DNA of 64,000 bases from Mallotus nudiflorus. Taxonomy: Eukaryota; Streptophyta; Magnoliopsida; Malpighiales; Euphorbiaceae. The position numbers and the translations under genes are program-made. The stretch is taken from positions 3,286,001-3,350,000 of the forward strand of contig CANTUR010000630.1 of NCBI GenBank assembly GCA_947683625.1. Reading direction: 5' to 3'. Below, one piece after another: positions 46,554-59,254 of this stretch; within the stretch, counting starts at the first letter, position 1, and each line of letters opens with the position of its first letter. The notes under the pieces are model-generated. The model saw nothing but the letters and a program-made list of their open reading frames with translations, ran no database searches and had not been told where the DNA came from.

Positions 46554-48991
46554 ATGGAGAAAAGAGTAGCAATCATCGGAGCAGGAGCAAGTGGACTTCT
46601 TGCATGCAAGTACACTCTTGAAAAGGGTTTTGAACCCTTGATCTTTGAAGCTGAAGAGCAGATTGGTGGAGTTTGGAATCATACTATTGCATCAACCAAG
46701 CTTCAGAATTCTAAAGAAACTTACCAATTTTCTGATTTCCCTTGGCCTGCTTCTACAAATGACAAGTATCCTAATCACAGTCAAGTAGTTGAGTATCTTG
46801 AGTCATATGCACAACATTTTGGCATCCTTCCTCGTGTCAAATTCAACTCCAAGGTCATTGGTATAGAATATGTTGGAGAAAGTTTTGAAGAGATGGAGTC
46901 TTGGGTTCTATGGAGTGGAAATGGTAATCCTTTTGGATCTAAAGGGAAATGGCAGATCAAAGTTCTTAATGTTAAAGGTTGCACTACTGAGGTATGTCAG
47001 GGAAAATAATTTAAGGGCTAATATTATAATGAAAAATTAACTACTTCTAATCTTACTAGTCTGCACTAATGAGGTAATCAATGTGGAAATTTTTCTTATT
47101 TTGTTAATATTTTTTTATTTTGTTGATATTTTAATGTACACTTCTATTGACCATAAAAAAATTATAATAAGTAAAAAAAAAGTATCATTTGGTTTTATAC
47201 TTTAACAATTTTTGAATGTGTTTTTTTTTTTTTGACAAATTATGGTATGTAGTTTTTATTAACGAATATCACATTAATATTATATTACTGGCTAACATAG
47301 CATTAATATATATCATTTTACAATATAAAATAGTAACGATATGAGCTAACATGTTATTTTCTCATATGATATGATTCTAACATAATGATGGTATTGACAT
47401 GACATTTTTTTTAATCTTTTACATTATTTTTACTAGCAATGTTGAGTCAATATATTTGAAATTGTTAAAATAGAAATTACATACCTTAATTTGTCAAAGG
47501 AAAAATACATTTAAAATATAAAACCAGTTTTGTTCTTTTCTATTTTTTGTTTTTCCTTCTTCTAAGCTTTTTAGCATCCATCAGGTGCACGAGGTAGAAT
47601 TTGTTATTCTATGCTTAGGCCTATATAGTGGTTTTCCAAACATCCCCAAATTTCCACCAAATCAAGGCCCAGAAGTGTTCAATGGCACAGCAATGCATTC
47701 GATTGAATATTCTGCAATGGATCATCTGAGTGCTCATGAATTCATCAAAAGAAAGAGAATCACAATAATTGGCTCACAAAAAACTGCAATAGATATTGCA
47801 GCTGCTTGTGCAAATATAAATGGTACAAGCAAAACTATATATAGATTTTCACAGCTAAACGTGTATGCTTCCTGAATTGTGATGATATGCCCTGATCTGA
47901 ATTGATTCACTTACTCTCTTTTTTTCTTTTTTTTTTGATTCCCCTGAATTAGGACCTGAGTATCCTTGTACGTTGGTTCAACGAACTGCTCATTGGATTA
48001 TCGAGAGTGAGAAAATATTTGGTATTAATCTTGCTTTCTTGTACTTGAATCGCTTCTCGGAGTTGATGATTCATAAGCCTGGAGAAACATATCTGCTCAG
48101 CCTTTTAGCCACTTTGCTCTCTCCATTGGTAAGTTTGGATATTTGGGGAATTAACCTGACTTTTGTGCAAGTTTTGTTGATGATTATGTCAATGAACATA
48201 ATTTCAGAGATGGGGCATTTCAAAATTCATCGAGTTTTATCTCAGATGGAAACTACCATTGAAGAAGTATGGAATGATTCCTAAATTCAGCTTCTTTCAG
48301 GACATCTCTTCATGTCTGACATGCAAACTGCCTGAAAAGTTTTATGATAGGGTTGAAGAAGGAAGCATTATCATAAGAAAATCACAAGGCTTTTGCTTCT
48401 GTAAACAAGGCCTGATCATTGATGGAGAATCTCAGCCACTAGAAACAGACATTGTCATTTTCGCAACAGGATACAGGGGAGAACACAAGCTGAGAAGCAT
48501 TTTTGAATCCCCATATTTTCAGAAATGCATTTCAGGGTCTTCAATTGCTAGAATTCCTCTTTACAGGTTCAGCTTTGGCTAAAATTTTCGTATTAGCTTT
48601 ACAATGATGTCGATTTTACTTATTGTTGTGTTACTTTGACAGGCAAGTGATTCATCCACGGATTCCGCAGCTGGCTATAATAGGATATGCAGAAAGTCTT
48701 TCAAATTTGTGTACAAGTGAAATCAGATGTCAATGGCTAGCACAATTTCTTGACAGAAAATTTGAACTACCATGCATAAATGAGATGGAAAAGCAAATGT
48801 CGACATGGGAAAATTTTATGAAGCAGCATTGTTACAATTTGAGAAGAGCCTGCATTAGTAACATAGGTATATGGAACAATGATCAATTGTGCAAGGACAT
48901 GGGATGTGAAACCAAAAGAAAAAGAGGTTTTTTCGCGGACTTGTTTGAACCATATGGACCAACAGATTATGCAGGCCTCTCTGCTAAGTGA
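46554..48991 (+). CDS. Flavin-containing monooxygenase, plant FMO1-like clade
   Basis: Five exons, 519 residues: 46554-46991, 47585-47822, 47953-48128, 48208-48566 and 48643-48991, all GT-AG with closed phases. FAD-binding GAGASG at residues 9-14; the plant FMO signature F178-x-G-x3-H184-x3-Y; NADPH-region GSQKTA at 209-214, degenerate as is typical for the FMO1 clade; FATGY at 369-373. Such enzymes use NADPH and O2 to oxygenate soft nucleophiles. Arabidopsis FMO1 N-hydroxylates pipecolate in systemic immunity, but nothing here proves that substrate. There is no targeting peptide, so probably cytosolic or ER-surface. The 3' side is followed within about 600 bases by a foldback transposon. Confidence 0.92.
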
Positions 48992-49604
48992 AGGGTTTGA
49001 TCTAAGGCTGAAAACTGTGTGTTGTTATGCATCTTTGCTAATTAACTTATTATAATGTTAAATTGAGCTTGTTTGTGAGACATCAGAAGAAATAGTTGTA
49101 GCTGTGACTTTGAACATGGAAATAAGTACAGTACAGTATTTTGGAGGGATGTAGTTGCGGTATGTTTGATGCTGCTTGTGTACTTCCACCTCCGAGAATG
49201 ATGATAAAATCGCAGAAAATATCATTGAACTCCAATTTATAATAATAAAGAAAAACTTTTAGCTTGATGATGCTGAGAATTGACAAATAAAAAAAAAAAA
49301 AAATCAAATTTTCCAATTCATACTGTCGCTGCTCATGAGGTAAAATAGTCTTAAACCGGTCATTGGGGGCCACTATCCATATCATTGCTCCTGTATATGA
49401 TGTATGCCAATTACAAAGGGATGAAGACATCTTTTGTGTTGGGGTGGCCCTTCTATAGGAATAGTCAATGACGATGGCACAATTTTTGTCAACGTAGCCA
49501 TGAATATTAGCATCAGGAGACATTTCCAAAAAAAAAAAAAAAAAAAAAGCGTCAGGTGACAAATCGCCGGGGAATGTGGCATGGAGTACAACGTGTATTT
49601 TTAA
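48992..49604. other. FMO 3' flank
   Basis: Probably contains the FMO 3' UTR. It is followed by poly-A tracts (49289-49305, 49527-49548). Frames here are low-complexity and not convincing as genes. Confidence 0.5.
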
Positions 49605-50716
49605 GGTAAAACCATATTACGATCCTTAATTTTATCAAATTTTTAACTTTAAATTCTTAAAATTTTATTTTATATATCTAACTTTTCTAATTTTACGGAT
49701 TTAAAGTTTTAAATAATTTTTAAAATTTTTTAATTAAAATTATTTCCTTTTAATCTTTAAAGTTTTATATTTCTAACATTTATATATTTTTTACTTTTTA
49801 ATATTTATATCATATTTAAAATTTTTTCACTAGTAAAAAATAAATAAATTTATTTTAATTTTTAATATTTTAAATTAAAAAAATAAATTTATATACATTT
49901 TTAAATAATTTTAAAATTTAAAAATAAATAAACAAGTTAATATTAAGATTAAAAAAATATAATAAAATTACTGTTTTTCAAAATAAGATATTATATTTTT
50001 AAAATAAAATATTATGATGAAAAGAACATCATAATTAAAAGAGATTGTGATAAAAAAAAATTTAATTCTTTAAAATTTAAATTTTATATTTTCAATACAT
50101 TTTTTTAGTTTTTTGTACAAAATTTTAATTAAATTATTGTGAATAATTTTTTTTTATAATATAACTGTTATAAATAATGGATATCAATGCATCACCAAAA
50201 AATGTTGATAGATTTTTCAATAAACTCAAACTGTTGTATTCGCTATCTTAATCTTTAATTTTTATCATGCTTTTTAGTACATGAAAAAAGTTTATATTAT
50301 AAAAATTTATTCACAATAATTTAAAATATTGTGAAAAACAGTATTATTATTATTATTATTATTATTTTTAAAAAATTTAGCATAATAGCATAACTTGTTT
50401 GTTTATTTTTAAAATTTAAAATTATTTAAATATGTATATAAAAATTTAAAATATTAAAAACTAAAATAAATAAATTTATTTTTTATTTGTAAAAATTTTT
50501 TAAAAGTGATATAAATGTTAAAAAGTAAAAATGGTATGAATGTTAGAAATATAAAATTTTAGAAATCAAAATGAAATAATTTGTATTAAAAAAATTGACA
50601 GAAGAATTTAAAATTTTAAATGCATAAAATTTTAAAATATAAATATACAAAATAAACCTTTTGTGAACTAAAATTAAAAAGCTGATAAATTTAGATGTTT
50701 AATTATGAATTTTGCC
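49605..50716. mobile_element. Mutator-like foldback MITE with roughly 380-bp terminal inverted repeats
   Basis: The two arms (about 49605-49985 and 50335-50716) are inverted copies of each other. They begin GGTAAAACCATA on the left and GGCAAAATTCATA on the right (minus strand) and share TATATTTCTAACATT, TACTTTTTAA and AATAAACAAACAAGTTA-type blocks. The middle holds a further inverted repeat around AATTATTGTGAATAA. The element is flanked by perfect 9-bp direct repeats TATTTTTAA (49596-49604 and 50717-50725), the duplication length of Mutator-like elements. No ORF, so it is non-autonomous. An (ATT)n microsatellite at about 50340-50368 lies in the right arm only. Confidence 0.82.
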
Positions 50717-50856
50717 TATTTTTAATCACTCAATGCATTGCGGTTTCGTGGGCTAGCTAAAGCGAAGCAATTGCAAATGCCCACTACTCGTAAAAATGTC
50801 AATTTATGGAAAACGCATAACAAAAAAGAATCAGGAAGTATTATAAATTTAATCTT

Positions 50857-51009
50857 GATACGATAGCAGATACACAAATGAAGAGGAAAAAAAGAAGTTT
50901 TAATAAAAGAGAAATACTAAACTAAAAAAAAGTTTAGATACGATAGCAGATACACAAATGAAGAGGAAAAAAGAAGTTTTAATAAAAGAGAAATACTAAA
51001 CTAAAAAAG
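50857..51009. repeat. 80-bp nearly perfect tandem duplication
   Basis: Two copies starting GATACGATAGCAGATACAC at 50857 and 50937, differing mainly by A-run lengths, so the duplication is recent. No coding content. The stretches around it (50726-50856 and 51010-51583) show no gene. Confidence 0.88.
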
Positions 51010-51583
51010 TAATTTAATTAGGAAAAATATTTTTGGGTATTACATTTTTTGGTAATATTTGATTTATTAATTTTTCTCTCCGGAATAACATGTTATTAGA
51101 ATTACGTTAACATATATGAATGATTTCTTGTAAACAAAATAAATAATTATATAAATAAACAAAATAGTAAATAATTAGAATCTGGTGACCAATTTATACA
51201 AAATTAAAAAAGATTAACAAGAAAGGAGGCGATTTACGCCTGCTCTTCATTTTGCAAGTACGTCAAAAATTAATTAGGCAATGTGCATTGTACATCAATT
51301 TGGCTTTGTTTGGAATATCTACATAAAAGAATAATAATCACTGGAATAAATTAGTAGTGACTGTTTTTATTTAAACAAGGTATCATGTTGTAATTGCGGT
51401 GTATATTTCTGATTGTGTCGAATCGAATTAGTTAGAGTTTGATGAATTTTGAATACTGTTTATTAAAGAAATTAAATAAAAAGTCATTCAGAATTGAAGT
51501 TTAAACTTTTATTAACTTGCAACTCTTAGAAACTGAAGCAGGTTTCATCTTATTACATATATGGTGAGAGCAATGTTACCACT

Positions 51584-51946
51584 TCAATGTTCCATAGAAT
51601 TAGTTGAGTTGCAAAACTGCATGACCACTCCAGGAAGATTGCGATCAGACGGAAATATCTCATGCCAACAAGTTTGAGGCCAATCAGTTTCAGCAAGAGC
51701 ATGAAGGCTGCTGCAACATATGGGACTTAAAGCATGAGTTATCTTAAAATCTTGATAAAGCTCAAAAGCACAACAGTATGGATTTAATTTTGCCAAGCAC
51801 GATAATAGAAGAGGTGACCCAAATATTGGAACTCGTATTCTAGGATGAGCACATTCCAAGGGCTGCTCATCAGCTTTTATCAACAAAGCCATGCACATAA
51901 CAATTACCATCAGCATGCAAATCACTCGGGATTGTTTCCTGGACAT
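51584..51946 (-). CDS. Small secreted Cys-rich prolamin-like protein (ECA1 type)
   Basis: Single-exon frame of 120 residues. ATG at 51944-51946 is preferred: the frame opens further upstream but without another ATG. Residues 6-25 form a hydrophobic signal peptide ending near Lys-Ala-Asp. Cysteines of the mature part lie at 32, 50, 58, 59, 77, 78, 93 and 112; the C-x-C / CC / C / C spacing fits the Prolamin_like (ECA1 gametogenesis-related, egg-cell-secreted) family, whose members are short, secreted and often expressed in gametophytes. Tissue and function here are inference. A TATA box lies about 75 bases upstream. An inverted dead copy lies at 63197-63405. Confidence 0.68.
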   Translation of the reverse strand: MSRKQSRVICMLMVIVMCMALLIKADEQPLECAHPRIRVPIFGSPLLLSCLAKLNPYCCAFELYQDFKITHALSPICCSSLHALAETDWPQTCWHEIFPSDRNLPGVVMQFCNSTNSMEH

Positions 51947-52019
51947 CTCAATTTTGCTAAATTGAAGCACTCAATGTATTGATTTAGGTGGCTAGCTGAA
52001 TGAAGAATGCATATGCACA

Positions 52020-52031
52020 CTATTTATATAG
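52020..52031 (-). promoter_or_regulatory. TATA box of the prolamin-like gene
   Basis: On the minus strand CTATATAAATAG, about 75 bases before the ATG. The segment between it and the ATG, including CATTCTTCATTCAGCTAGCC, is also conserved in the inverted pseudogene copy (TATA-like CTATATAAGTA at 63198-63208), which supports a promoter role. Confidence 0.72.
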
Positions 52032-53801
52032 AAATGATGCCAGTGATGATATATGTATAGTCTATAGTAAAAAAAAAAATCAAGGAGGATTACAATATTA
52101 AATTTTTTTATTCCACTTTTGTAAAGTTTAGATATGATAGTGGCTAAATAGTTAAAAAATCCTCTTTTTTATGTTAAAAATTCAACTGCATGCAACCTTT
52201 TGTTATTTTATTATAATCTTTTAATTAATATGAACATATTCGGAAAAAAAAAAAAAATCTAAGCAATGGGGCTTTTTTAACTAATCTCTTTTTTTTTTGG
52301 AACTAATATCTAGTAGCATATTTTTATTAGAATTTTTAATTCAGTCTACCTATATGGGTAGTAGAATTTTTAATTCAGGCAACAAATTTCCAGTTATTTG
52401 TATATTCTCACTATTTGCAGAAATGCCAATGATAATTTAGAGAAAAAAAACAGGAAATATCTCAAAATTAAATTTTGATTCAACTTTTAGAAAGTTTATA
52501 TATGAGCAACTAACTTTTCTCTCAGTATTTCTTCCTAAAAAAGTTTTGTTTGTAGTCATTGTGAATCATTTTTAAATTATCAGTGGTTCCTCATTATTTT
52601 TTTTTCCATTTTTTTACTTTCTATTTTTTTGCATCCAATAAAAAATCTTTGATTTGTTTTGTTGTTAGGTTTTTTTTTTCTTTTTTTTTCAAATATTCCT
52701 TCATGGAGTTCTCAATGTCCTTTATGAAATTTTATTAATTATGCTTTATAGATTTTATATTTCTTTTTGTTATGAAATTTTTGTTGATATTTCTATGATC
52801 AATTCAATTAAAAACTAAAAAGTCATTTTATAGTTAATTAACACAGTGGAGTTGAGTATAAAAATTGTCAAATGGATTACTAACATTGTAAATCAAAATA
52901 ATTATGTTAATGTGATTAAAAAGAATAGCGACAAATAAATTCATTCAAATGAGAGTTTATTTTGTTACTTATTGATTATGTTTTTTATTTATATTATATG
53001 TTTGTTAAAATGTATTTTGATCTTATTATTGAATGATTCATCTTTTATCTAAAAAAAAGATAGCAACTAAGTAGTTCAATAGTTTGTTGGTATTATTAAA
53101 CTTAAATAATGGCATAATATATATATAACCTCATGTACTTATCACTTTTTATTTGTTTGATATTTTAATTTATAGTTTTGTCAGATCAAATACTTAAATT
53201 TGTCTAAAATATAATTTTTAAAAACCCTATTAGTATAAGTGATATGAAATAACTAATTAACATATGTTATATTTTCATGGTTTGATGAAAAAAAATTGTA
53301 ATTAAAGGTATCACATTATAAAAAAGTAGCAAGTACATAAGGTAGTAGATATATTATATTATCAAATTAGTATATTTTAAGTAAGTTTAAATGTTAAAAT
53401 AACAAAACTTTTGATGTGTCAATTTGACAAATTATACTAATTATAATGGGCCACAAATATATTGTGCCCTTAAACAATATTTTGTAATTTTATCTTACTT
53501 TTTCAATTTATCAACGAAGTGAAAAATATTCGGAAAAACATATGGGGCTTTTCTAACTAGTCTCTAATCATATATTTTTATTAGAATTTTTAATCCAATC
53601 TAACAATCTAGGTAATAGAACATGTGGTATTTGAAATCAATCCCTCCACCATCCAGAAATTAAAAAATTAAAAATTTATGTTCCAACAAAATTTTCCTTA
53701 CATTAAATACACGGTTAAGCATTTCTTAATAAAAATAAAAAATATTTTTGAAAAATTAAAAATAAAAAAATATATTTTTTTAAATACCAATAGGCCTTTT
53801 T
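52032..53801. other. A+T-rich intergenic DNA
   Basis: No gene. About 53112-53450 is a second copy, same orientation, of the MITE at 6905-7252 (shared GATATTTTAATTTATAGTTTT, the TATGAAATA-C-AATTAACA block and AAGTTTAAATGTTAAA). The rest is A/T homopolymer-rich. Confidence 0.55.
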
Positions 53802-53859
53802 TTTTTGAGTAAATTGGGAGGTCATATAACCTTAATATCGATATTGATGGACTGCACAA

Positions 53860-54385
53860 TGTCATGGGCCCCTAAAAGCTTCATAATAAGGGACTATATG
53901 GTGCTTGTCTAGAACACTTTCTACCAAGCCAACCTCAGGGATAGACTAGTAAATCTGTAAAGGCATAAAGAAGAATTGATTAGTATCTGAGTCAAGATTG
54001 CAAAGCCAACATAGTAGCCCAATAGGCAAGAACAAGCAACACATATAATTCGAGGCATAAGCACAAGCACAATCGACAAGGCACAACGAATGAACGAAAT
54101 GGGACTACTTTTGTTTTTCATGAAATAGATCAATACATCGATTCAGACATTGTGCTCCTCAAGGTGTAGGCAGAGGGGAATCTACCCATGAGAAATGCAC
54201 ACACCTAGCATCTATAGTGACTAGTTCTCCAGCCCTAGGCCCTTAATGACTAGTCAATCCCCCTAAAAGAGTATAAGGAACACAACGAGGGTTGGTAGGA
54301 GGAGAAATCAATATGTTCCACCCATCATATCCTATTATGAAATGTCTAAAATGCCCATATGACTATAAAATACTACCCCTTAACA
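53860..54385 (-). repeat. 3' LTR of chromovirus
   Basis: Direct match to 62478-62997: shared TGTCATGGGCCC start on plus, GGCATAAAGAAGAATTG, AGTCAAGATTGCAAAGCCAA, ACATCTATAGTGACTA and the AAATGCCC-end region. Confidence 0.9.
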
Positions 54386-54479
54386 TTCTCCCCCCTCAAG
54401 CGGTTGGTGCCCTCATCGACTGTGACTTAATGAACTGATCAATCTTTTACTTGAAAGCTTTAAGGTTGTCTTCCTTCTC

Positions 54480-57400
54480 CTAGCCGTTCTTTTCTTTTCC
54501 TTAATCCTTCTACTTCATTAAGTACTCCTTGTATTTACGTCAATTAGAAGCTATTATTCTCTCTACTAGAATTTCTTCCACAATCTTCATTGTTGGTTCG
54601 AACTTGGAAATTGGAGGTCTTTTGGTCTGGTTTCTAATAGTGTCTTCTTTATTTGCATGATAAGGTCGCAAGTTGCTCACATGGAAAATTGAATGTATGT
54701 TGAGCCTTTCCGGTAATTCTACTTTATAGGCAGCTGACCCTACTTTTGCAATAAAAGGGCCTTTAAATCTCCTTAGGAATCTACTATCTTTGTTGTGTAG
54801 ATGAACTTGTTCTAGAAGTAGCTTTATTAACACCTTGTCTCTAACTTGAAACTCTTGTGGCCTACACTTTAAATCTGCCTAGTACTTCATTCTTTGTACT
54901 CCTCTCGCCAGATGTGCCTGAGCTATTTCCTTATTCTACCTCCACTCCTTGAAGAAATTGTGTGCCTTTTGGTTTCTCCCTTTGTATGGGCCCTTTAGTG
55001 AATGAGGCAATGAAGGTTATTGACCTGTAAAAATCTTAAAAGGACTTTTATTTATACTATAGCTCTTTTATGAGTTAAAACAAAATTGTGCTACATCCAT
55101 CTATGATGACCAGTTCTTTTGGCTAGAGCTGATAAAGTGCCTTAAATATTCCTCCAAGAGGCTATTGAATCTCTCTATTTGCTTGTTTGTTTATGGATGA
55201 TAACTGGTGGACATATCTAGGCATGAGCCTAAAAGTTGAAAGAGCTCTGCCCAGAAGGTTCCCAAAAATTGCCCATCTCAATCACTGACAATGCTTTTGG
55301 GTACTCCCCAGTATTTTACCATATGTTTAAAGAAGGCTTTAGCTGTGTCTTTTGAGGAACTAAATTTTGGCATTGGGATGAAGGTGCTATACTTAGAGAA
55401 CTGATCAACCACCACTAAAATAGAGTCGTACTCCCCCACTCATGGTAAGCCCGTAATGAAGTCCAATGACACACTCTCCCAAGGTTGATTGGGCACTGGT
55501 AGGGGTTCCAACAAATTTGTAGTCTTTTATCTATCAGCCTCATTGGTAGATTAGGCAGGTCTTAGTGTACATCCTCACATCATCTTCCATTTTGGGCCAG
55601 TAATAATTTTGTGTTAAGAGTGCCAGTGTTCGTTGACATCCAGGATGACCAGCCATAATGTATCGTGACATTCTTGAAGTAGCAACTTCCTTAGATTTCC
55701 AATTTTTGGTACATACAACTGGAACCTATTCGTCACCAAGAGGTCATTCTCCCATACAAACTGTCTAGTCATCCCTTGCTTTACCAAGTTGATTAAAGTA
55801 ACAACTTGTGGGTCTTTTCCCAAATTCTGCTTAATTTGATCCTGGATAGAGGTCGCCACTAGACTCATATATAGGTAAGATAACTATTTCACCACCACCA
55901 ATTTTGTCTTTCAACTTAATGCATTTGCTACATTATTACTCTTCCTAGACTTATATTTCAGATGAAAATCGAACTCAGCCAAATGTTCCTACTAGCGTGC
56001 TTGTCTTGAATTCAGTTTTGGTTGGGTTAGGAAGTGGTTGACCACTGTGTTATTAGTCTTTACCATAAATTTTGACCCTAATAGATAATGCCTCCATGTT
56101 CTCAAGCAATGAAAGACAGTCAGTAGCTCTTTTTTATGAGACATATATCAATGTTCTGTTTTACTTAATTTTGGTTTTCAAAGGCTATAAGGTGGTTGTC
56201 CTGCATTAACACCCCACCAAGAGCATAATCGAAAGCATCAGTTTGCACTTCAAAGGGCTTCAGCATGTTTGGTATAGCCAATACTGGATCTTTAAAAAGT
56301 AACTTTTTCAGTTCCTTAAATGCTTATTAATAGCTGCTAGTCCATTTCCAGCTAGTAGTCTTCTTTAGTAATTTTGTTAATTGAAGTACCTTCTTTGAGT
56401 ACCCTTTTATGAACCACTTATAGTAGTTGGCAATTCCTAAAAAGGAACAAAGTTCTGTAAGACTAGCAAGTTGTTTCCATTCTTGGATTGCTTTAACTTT
56501 CCTCGGGTCCATGCGGATGCAGCCTTGTTCCACTATGTGCCCTAAGAATTTTATGGCGGTTTGCCCAAGAGCACATTTCTCCACTTTACATATAGCCGGT
56601 TTTGCCTTAATTTCTCAAAGACTAGGTGGAGATGCTCTTTATATTCTATTAAAGTGGTACTATAAACCATAATGTCATCCAGATACACTACTACAAATTT
56701 ATCCAAGTAATAATGAAACACCTAGTTCATAAGAGTACAAAAAGTAGTAGGGGCATTGGTTAGTCTGAAAGGCATTATAAGAAATGCAAATGCACCATAC
56801 TGAGTTACACATGTAGTTTTTGGTTCATATCCTTCGGCAATGCGGACTTGGCGATATCCCGATCTCGGATCCAACTTGCTAAAGTACCTGGTCTATCCTA
56901 ATTGATCAAAGAGGTCGGCTACTAGAGGGATAGGATATTTATTCCTCATGGTGACTTTATTTAAAGATTGATAATCAACACATAATCATAAACTTCCATA
57001 TTATTTCTTTTGGAAAAGCACCGAAGCATTGAAGGGGGCCTTAGAAGGGCAGATAAATCATGCCTTAAGTAATTCTTCCAGTTATTTTCTCAGTTTAGCT
57101 AGTTCAGGAGGAGCCATTCTATAAGGAGCTTTTATTGGAGGCTTTGTACTTGGAAGCAATTCTATCTCATGATCAATTTGCCTTCTTGGAGGTAAAGTTT
57201 ATGGCAGTTTATTGGGCATCACATCAACTAATATTGTCTCCAATTATTCGGGGTTCCCCTTATCTAGTTGGTCCTTTGCTTCAAATGGAATTGCTACATA
57301 AGTTTTCTCACCTTTCATTAATCCTTTCTTGAATTGCATGGGCAATAACATATTTTTTTCACAAATTGGGCTTACCATAACTGGGATTATACACGAGCTC

Positions 57401-57756
57401 TCTCCCAGCATCAGTAAGCAATTGGTTGCACTAATGGGGATGGTTCTAGTCTGTGCTAAGAGATCCAACCCTATAATGAGATCAAAGTCATCCATTGGAG
57501 CTACCGTGAATAACACCTTCCCGCTCCATGGTCCCAATTTATATGGTACCTCTTGAGCTATGCCAACTGTTTCTCTAGCTTAACAGTTTACCGTTTTCAT
57601 TATTCCTATATCTTTTCCCACCTTGAGCCCTAGTTAAGCGGCCACCGTATCTATCATAAAGTTATTTGTACCTCCCGTATCTATGAGACTCCAAAAAAGT
57701 CTACCCTGTACAATGAAGTCCATATACATAAGTCCCCTAAGTCATTTTGCCTTTGG
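54480..57756 (-). pseudogene. Chromovirus pol (protease, RT, RNase H, integrase, chromodomain)
   Basis: Order and motifs are of Ty3/gypsy type. The protease active site DTGGTNNF is at about 57667-57690, with the IIGLDLL region after it. The RT signature YLDD is at 56674-56685, followed by [12 protein letters not shown]. The integrase zinc region is near 55560-55680. The integrase C-terminus (KGPFIAKVGSAAYKVELP, FHVSNLRPY) is at 54600-54800. The start of a chromodomain (VEEILVERI, then RKYKEYL after a stop) is at 54505-54580. Fragments alternate frames and carry many stops. The chromodomain places it among chromoviruses; clade not determined. Confidence 0.85.
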
Positions 57757-59220
57757 CTACTCTATCTTTCTTTCTAAGGCATTTAAGTGCCTAAGGGCTC
57801 CCATCATAGCTGGTTCATCCTCCCTTATTTGAGGGCTTTCTTTCATATCTTCATGTTGTATAGTCCTGATGGCATTTAAAGCTCCTCGATGAGGGCATTT
57901 TGCCACCCAATGAGGTCTACTGCATAAAAAGCATTTAATGTTTAAGGTGCTTCTCCCCCTGGACTTCTCAAGCCCTGAAGGCTTTATTAGGGGTTGCCAA
58001 AAATTCCTATCATGGAAGTTGGAGTAATTTCTTTCTCCTCCTCCCATGTTTCCAAATGTCCTTTCCATCCTACCAAAATTCCAATTTCTACGTTTTGAAT
58101 TCCCAGTTCGTGGTGCTAATCGAAAAGCATTTCCTTGGGAATTTCTTATCCATTTGGTAGTAGGGATATCTCCCTCTATGAAGGGATTGAATTTTCTTTT
58201 ATTATCACTCTCTGTGTAATCATATAAACTCTTAACTGCTGAGATGGTTGATCTGATATCTTTTACATCATTGAAGCACTTTCTTGGCCCACGGTTTTAA
58301 CCCAGTAATGAAATGATGCACTCAATTGGTCTCAACCATGTTCGGCACATTAAGAATCAGCGTTGAGAATTGCTGGATGTAATCTCGAATAGAACTTGTA
58401 TGCTTTAATTTATCTAACTGGGTACGGGTGTTAAACCCTACATTTTCAGGATAGAATTGGGCTCTTAGTTTTTGCTTGAAATCCTCCTAGCCAGTTATAT
58501 AGAACTTGCTAACTTTTATACCTTCTACTTTGGTTTGCCACCAAAGTTTTGTATCATCCATAAGGTACATGGGTGCAATCCTTAATCACTGTTCATCTGA
58601 ATTAATCTTTATTACTTTAAAATAGAGTTCCATGAAAAATAAGAAGTTATCAGTGAGGCACGAGTCTTAAGCACCTTTAAAGGGATTGGGCTCTAGGATT
58701 TTAGTTCTCCCTATAAGTATAATCCAATGCCACCCATGTTGGTACTTTCATCCACTTTCTCTTTAATTGTTTATACATTTTGACGCAAGGATTGAATAAC
58801 TTCCTTTGCATCATTAGTCAAAGCATCAAAAGCTTCACCCATGCTCTTATGGCTCTCTAAGATCTCATCAGGTAATTTCTCAAGGGTCTCCACACAAGAC
58901 ACTAGGCTCTTTAGCCGATCTTTCAACACATCCTTATTATCACTCCCCAAAGGGTTTACAAGAGGGGGAGCCTCAAGCACTATTGGTCACCCCTTGAGAG
59001 GAATTAATCTAGCCAACACTGGCTCAAGAGAATTAACTCTCTTTATAATGTTCTCAATAATATCTGGTTTAGTTATCATAGCATTGAACAACTCAATTCT
59101 ATTCAAGACATTCTCTAGTGGGCTCACTTTGGCAACTACAACCTCAAGTGTCTCTACTCTTTTCTCTAGTGCCTCAATGCATGCATTTTTAGAATTATTT
59201 ATTTTAGGCACACTTGCCAT
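57757..59220 (-). pseudogene. Chromovirus gag
   Basis: Starts MASVPKINNSKNACIEAL at 59218-59220, with coiled-coil heptads, then a Retrotrans_gag region at 58100-58600 (LWWQTKVEG, LRAQFYPENV, HHFITGLKPWA) and a zinc knuckle CFLCSRPHWVAKC near 57890-57940. The CX2CX3HX4C spacing, one residue short of the usual CCHC, is common in this element group (from memory). Stops at 58981-58986, 58771 and elsewhere break it. Confidence 0.82.
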
Positions 59221-59238
59221 ACTTGAAGAGCAAAGAAT

Positions 59239-59250
59239 GCTCTGACACCA
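59239..59250 (-). other. Primer-binding site (initiator tRNA-Met type)
   Basis: Minus strand TGGTGTCAGAGC, one base from the standard plant chromovirus PBS TGGTATCAGAGC. It would sit two bases after the 5' LTR if the solo LTR insertion were absent. Confidence 0.8.
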
Positions 59251-59254
59251 AATG

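Noticed and set aside
49083..49591. Minus-strand frames 3' of the FMO gene
   Set aside because: Built on poly-A/T tracts giving poly-Phe; no domain.
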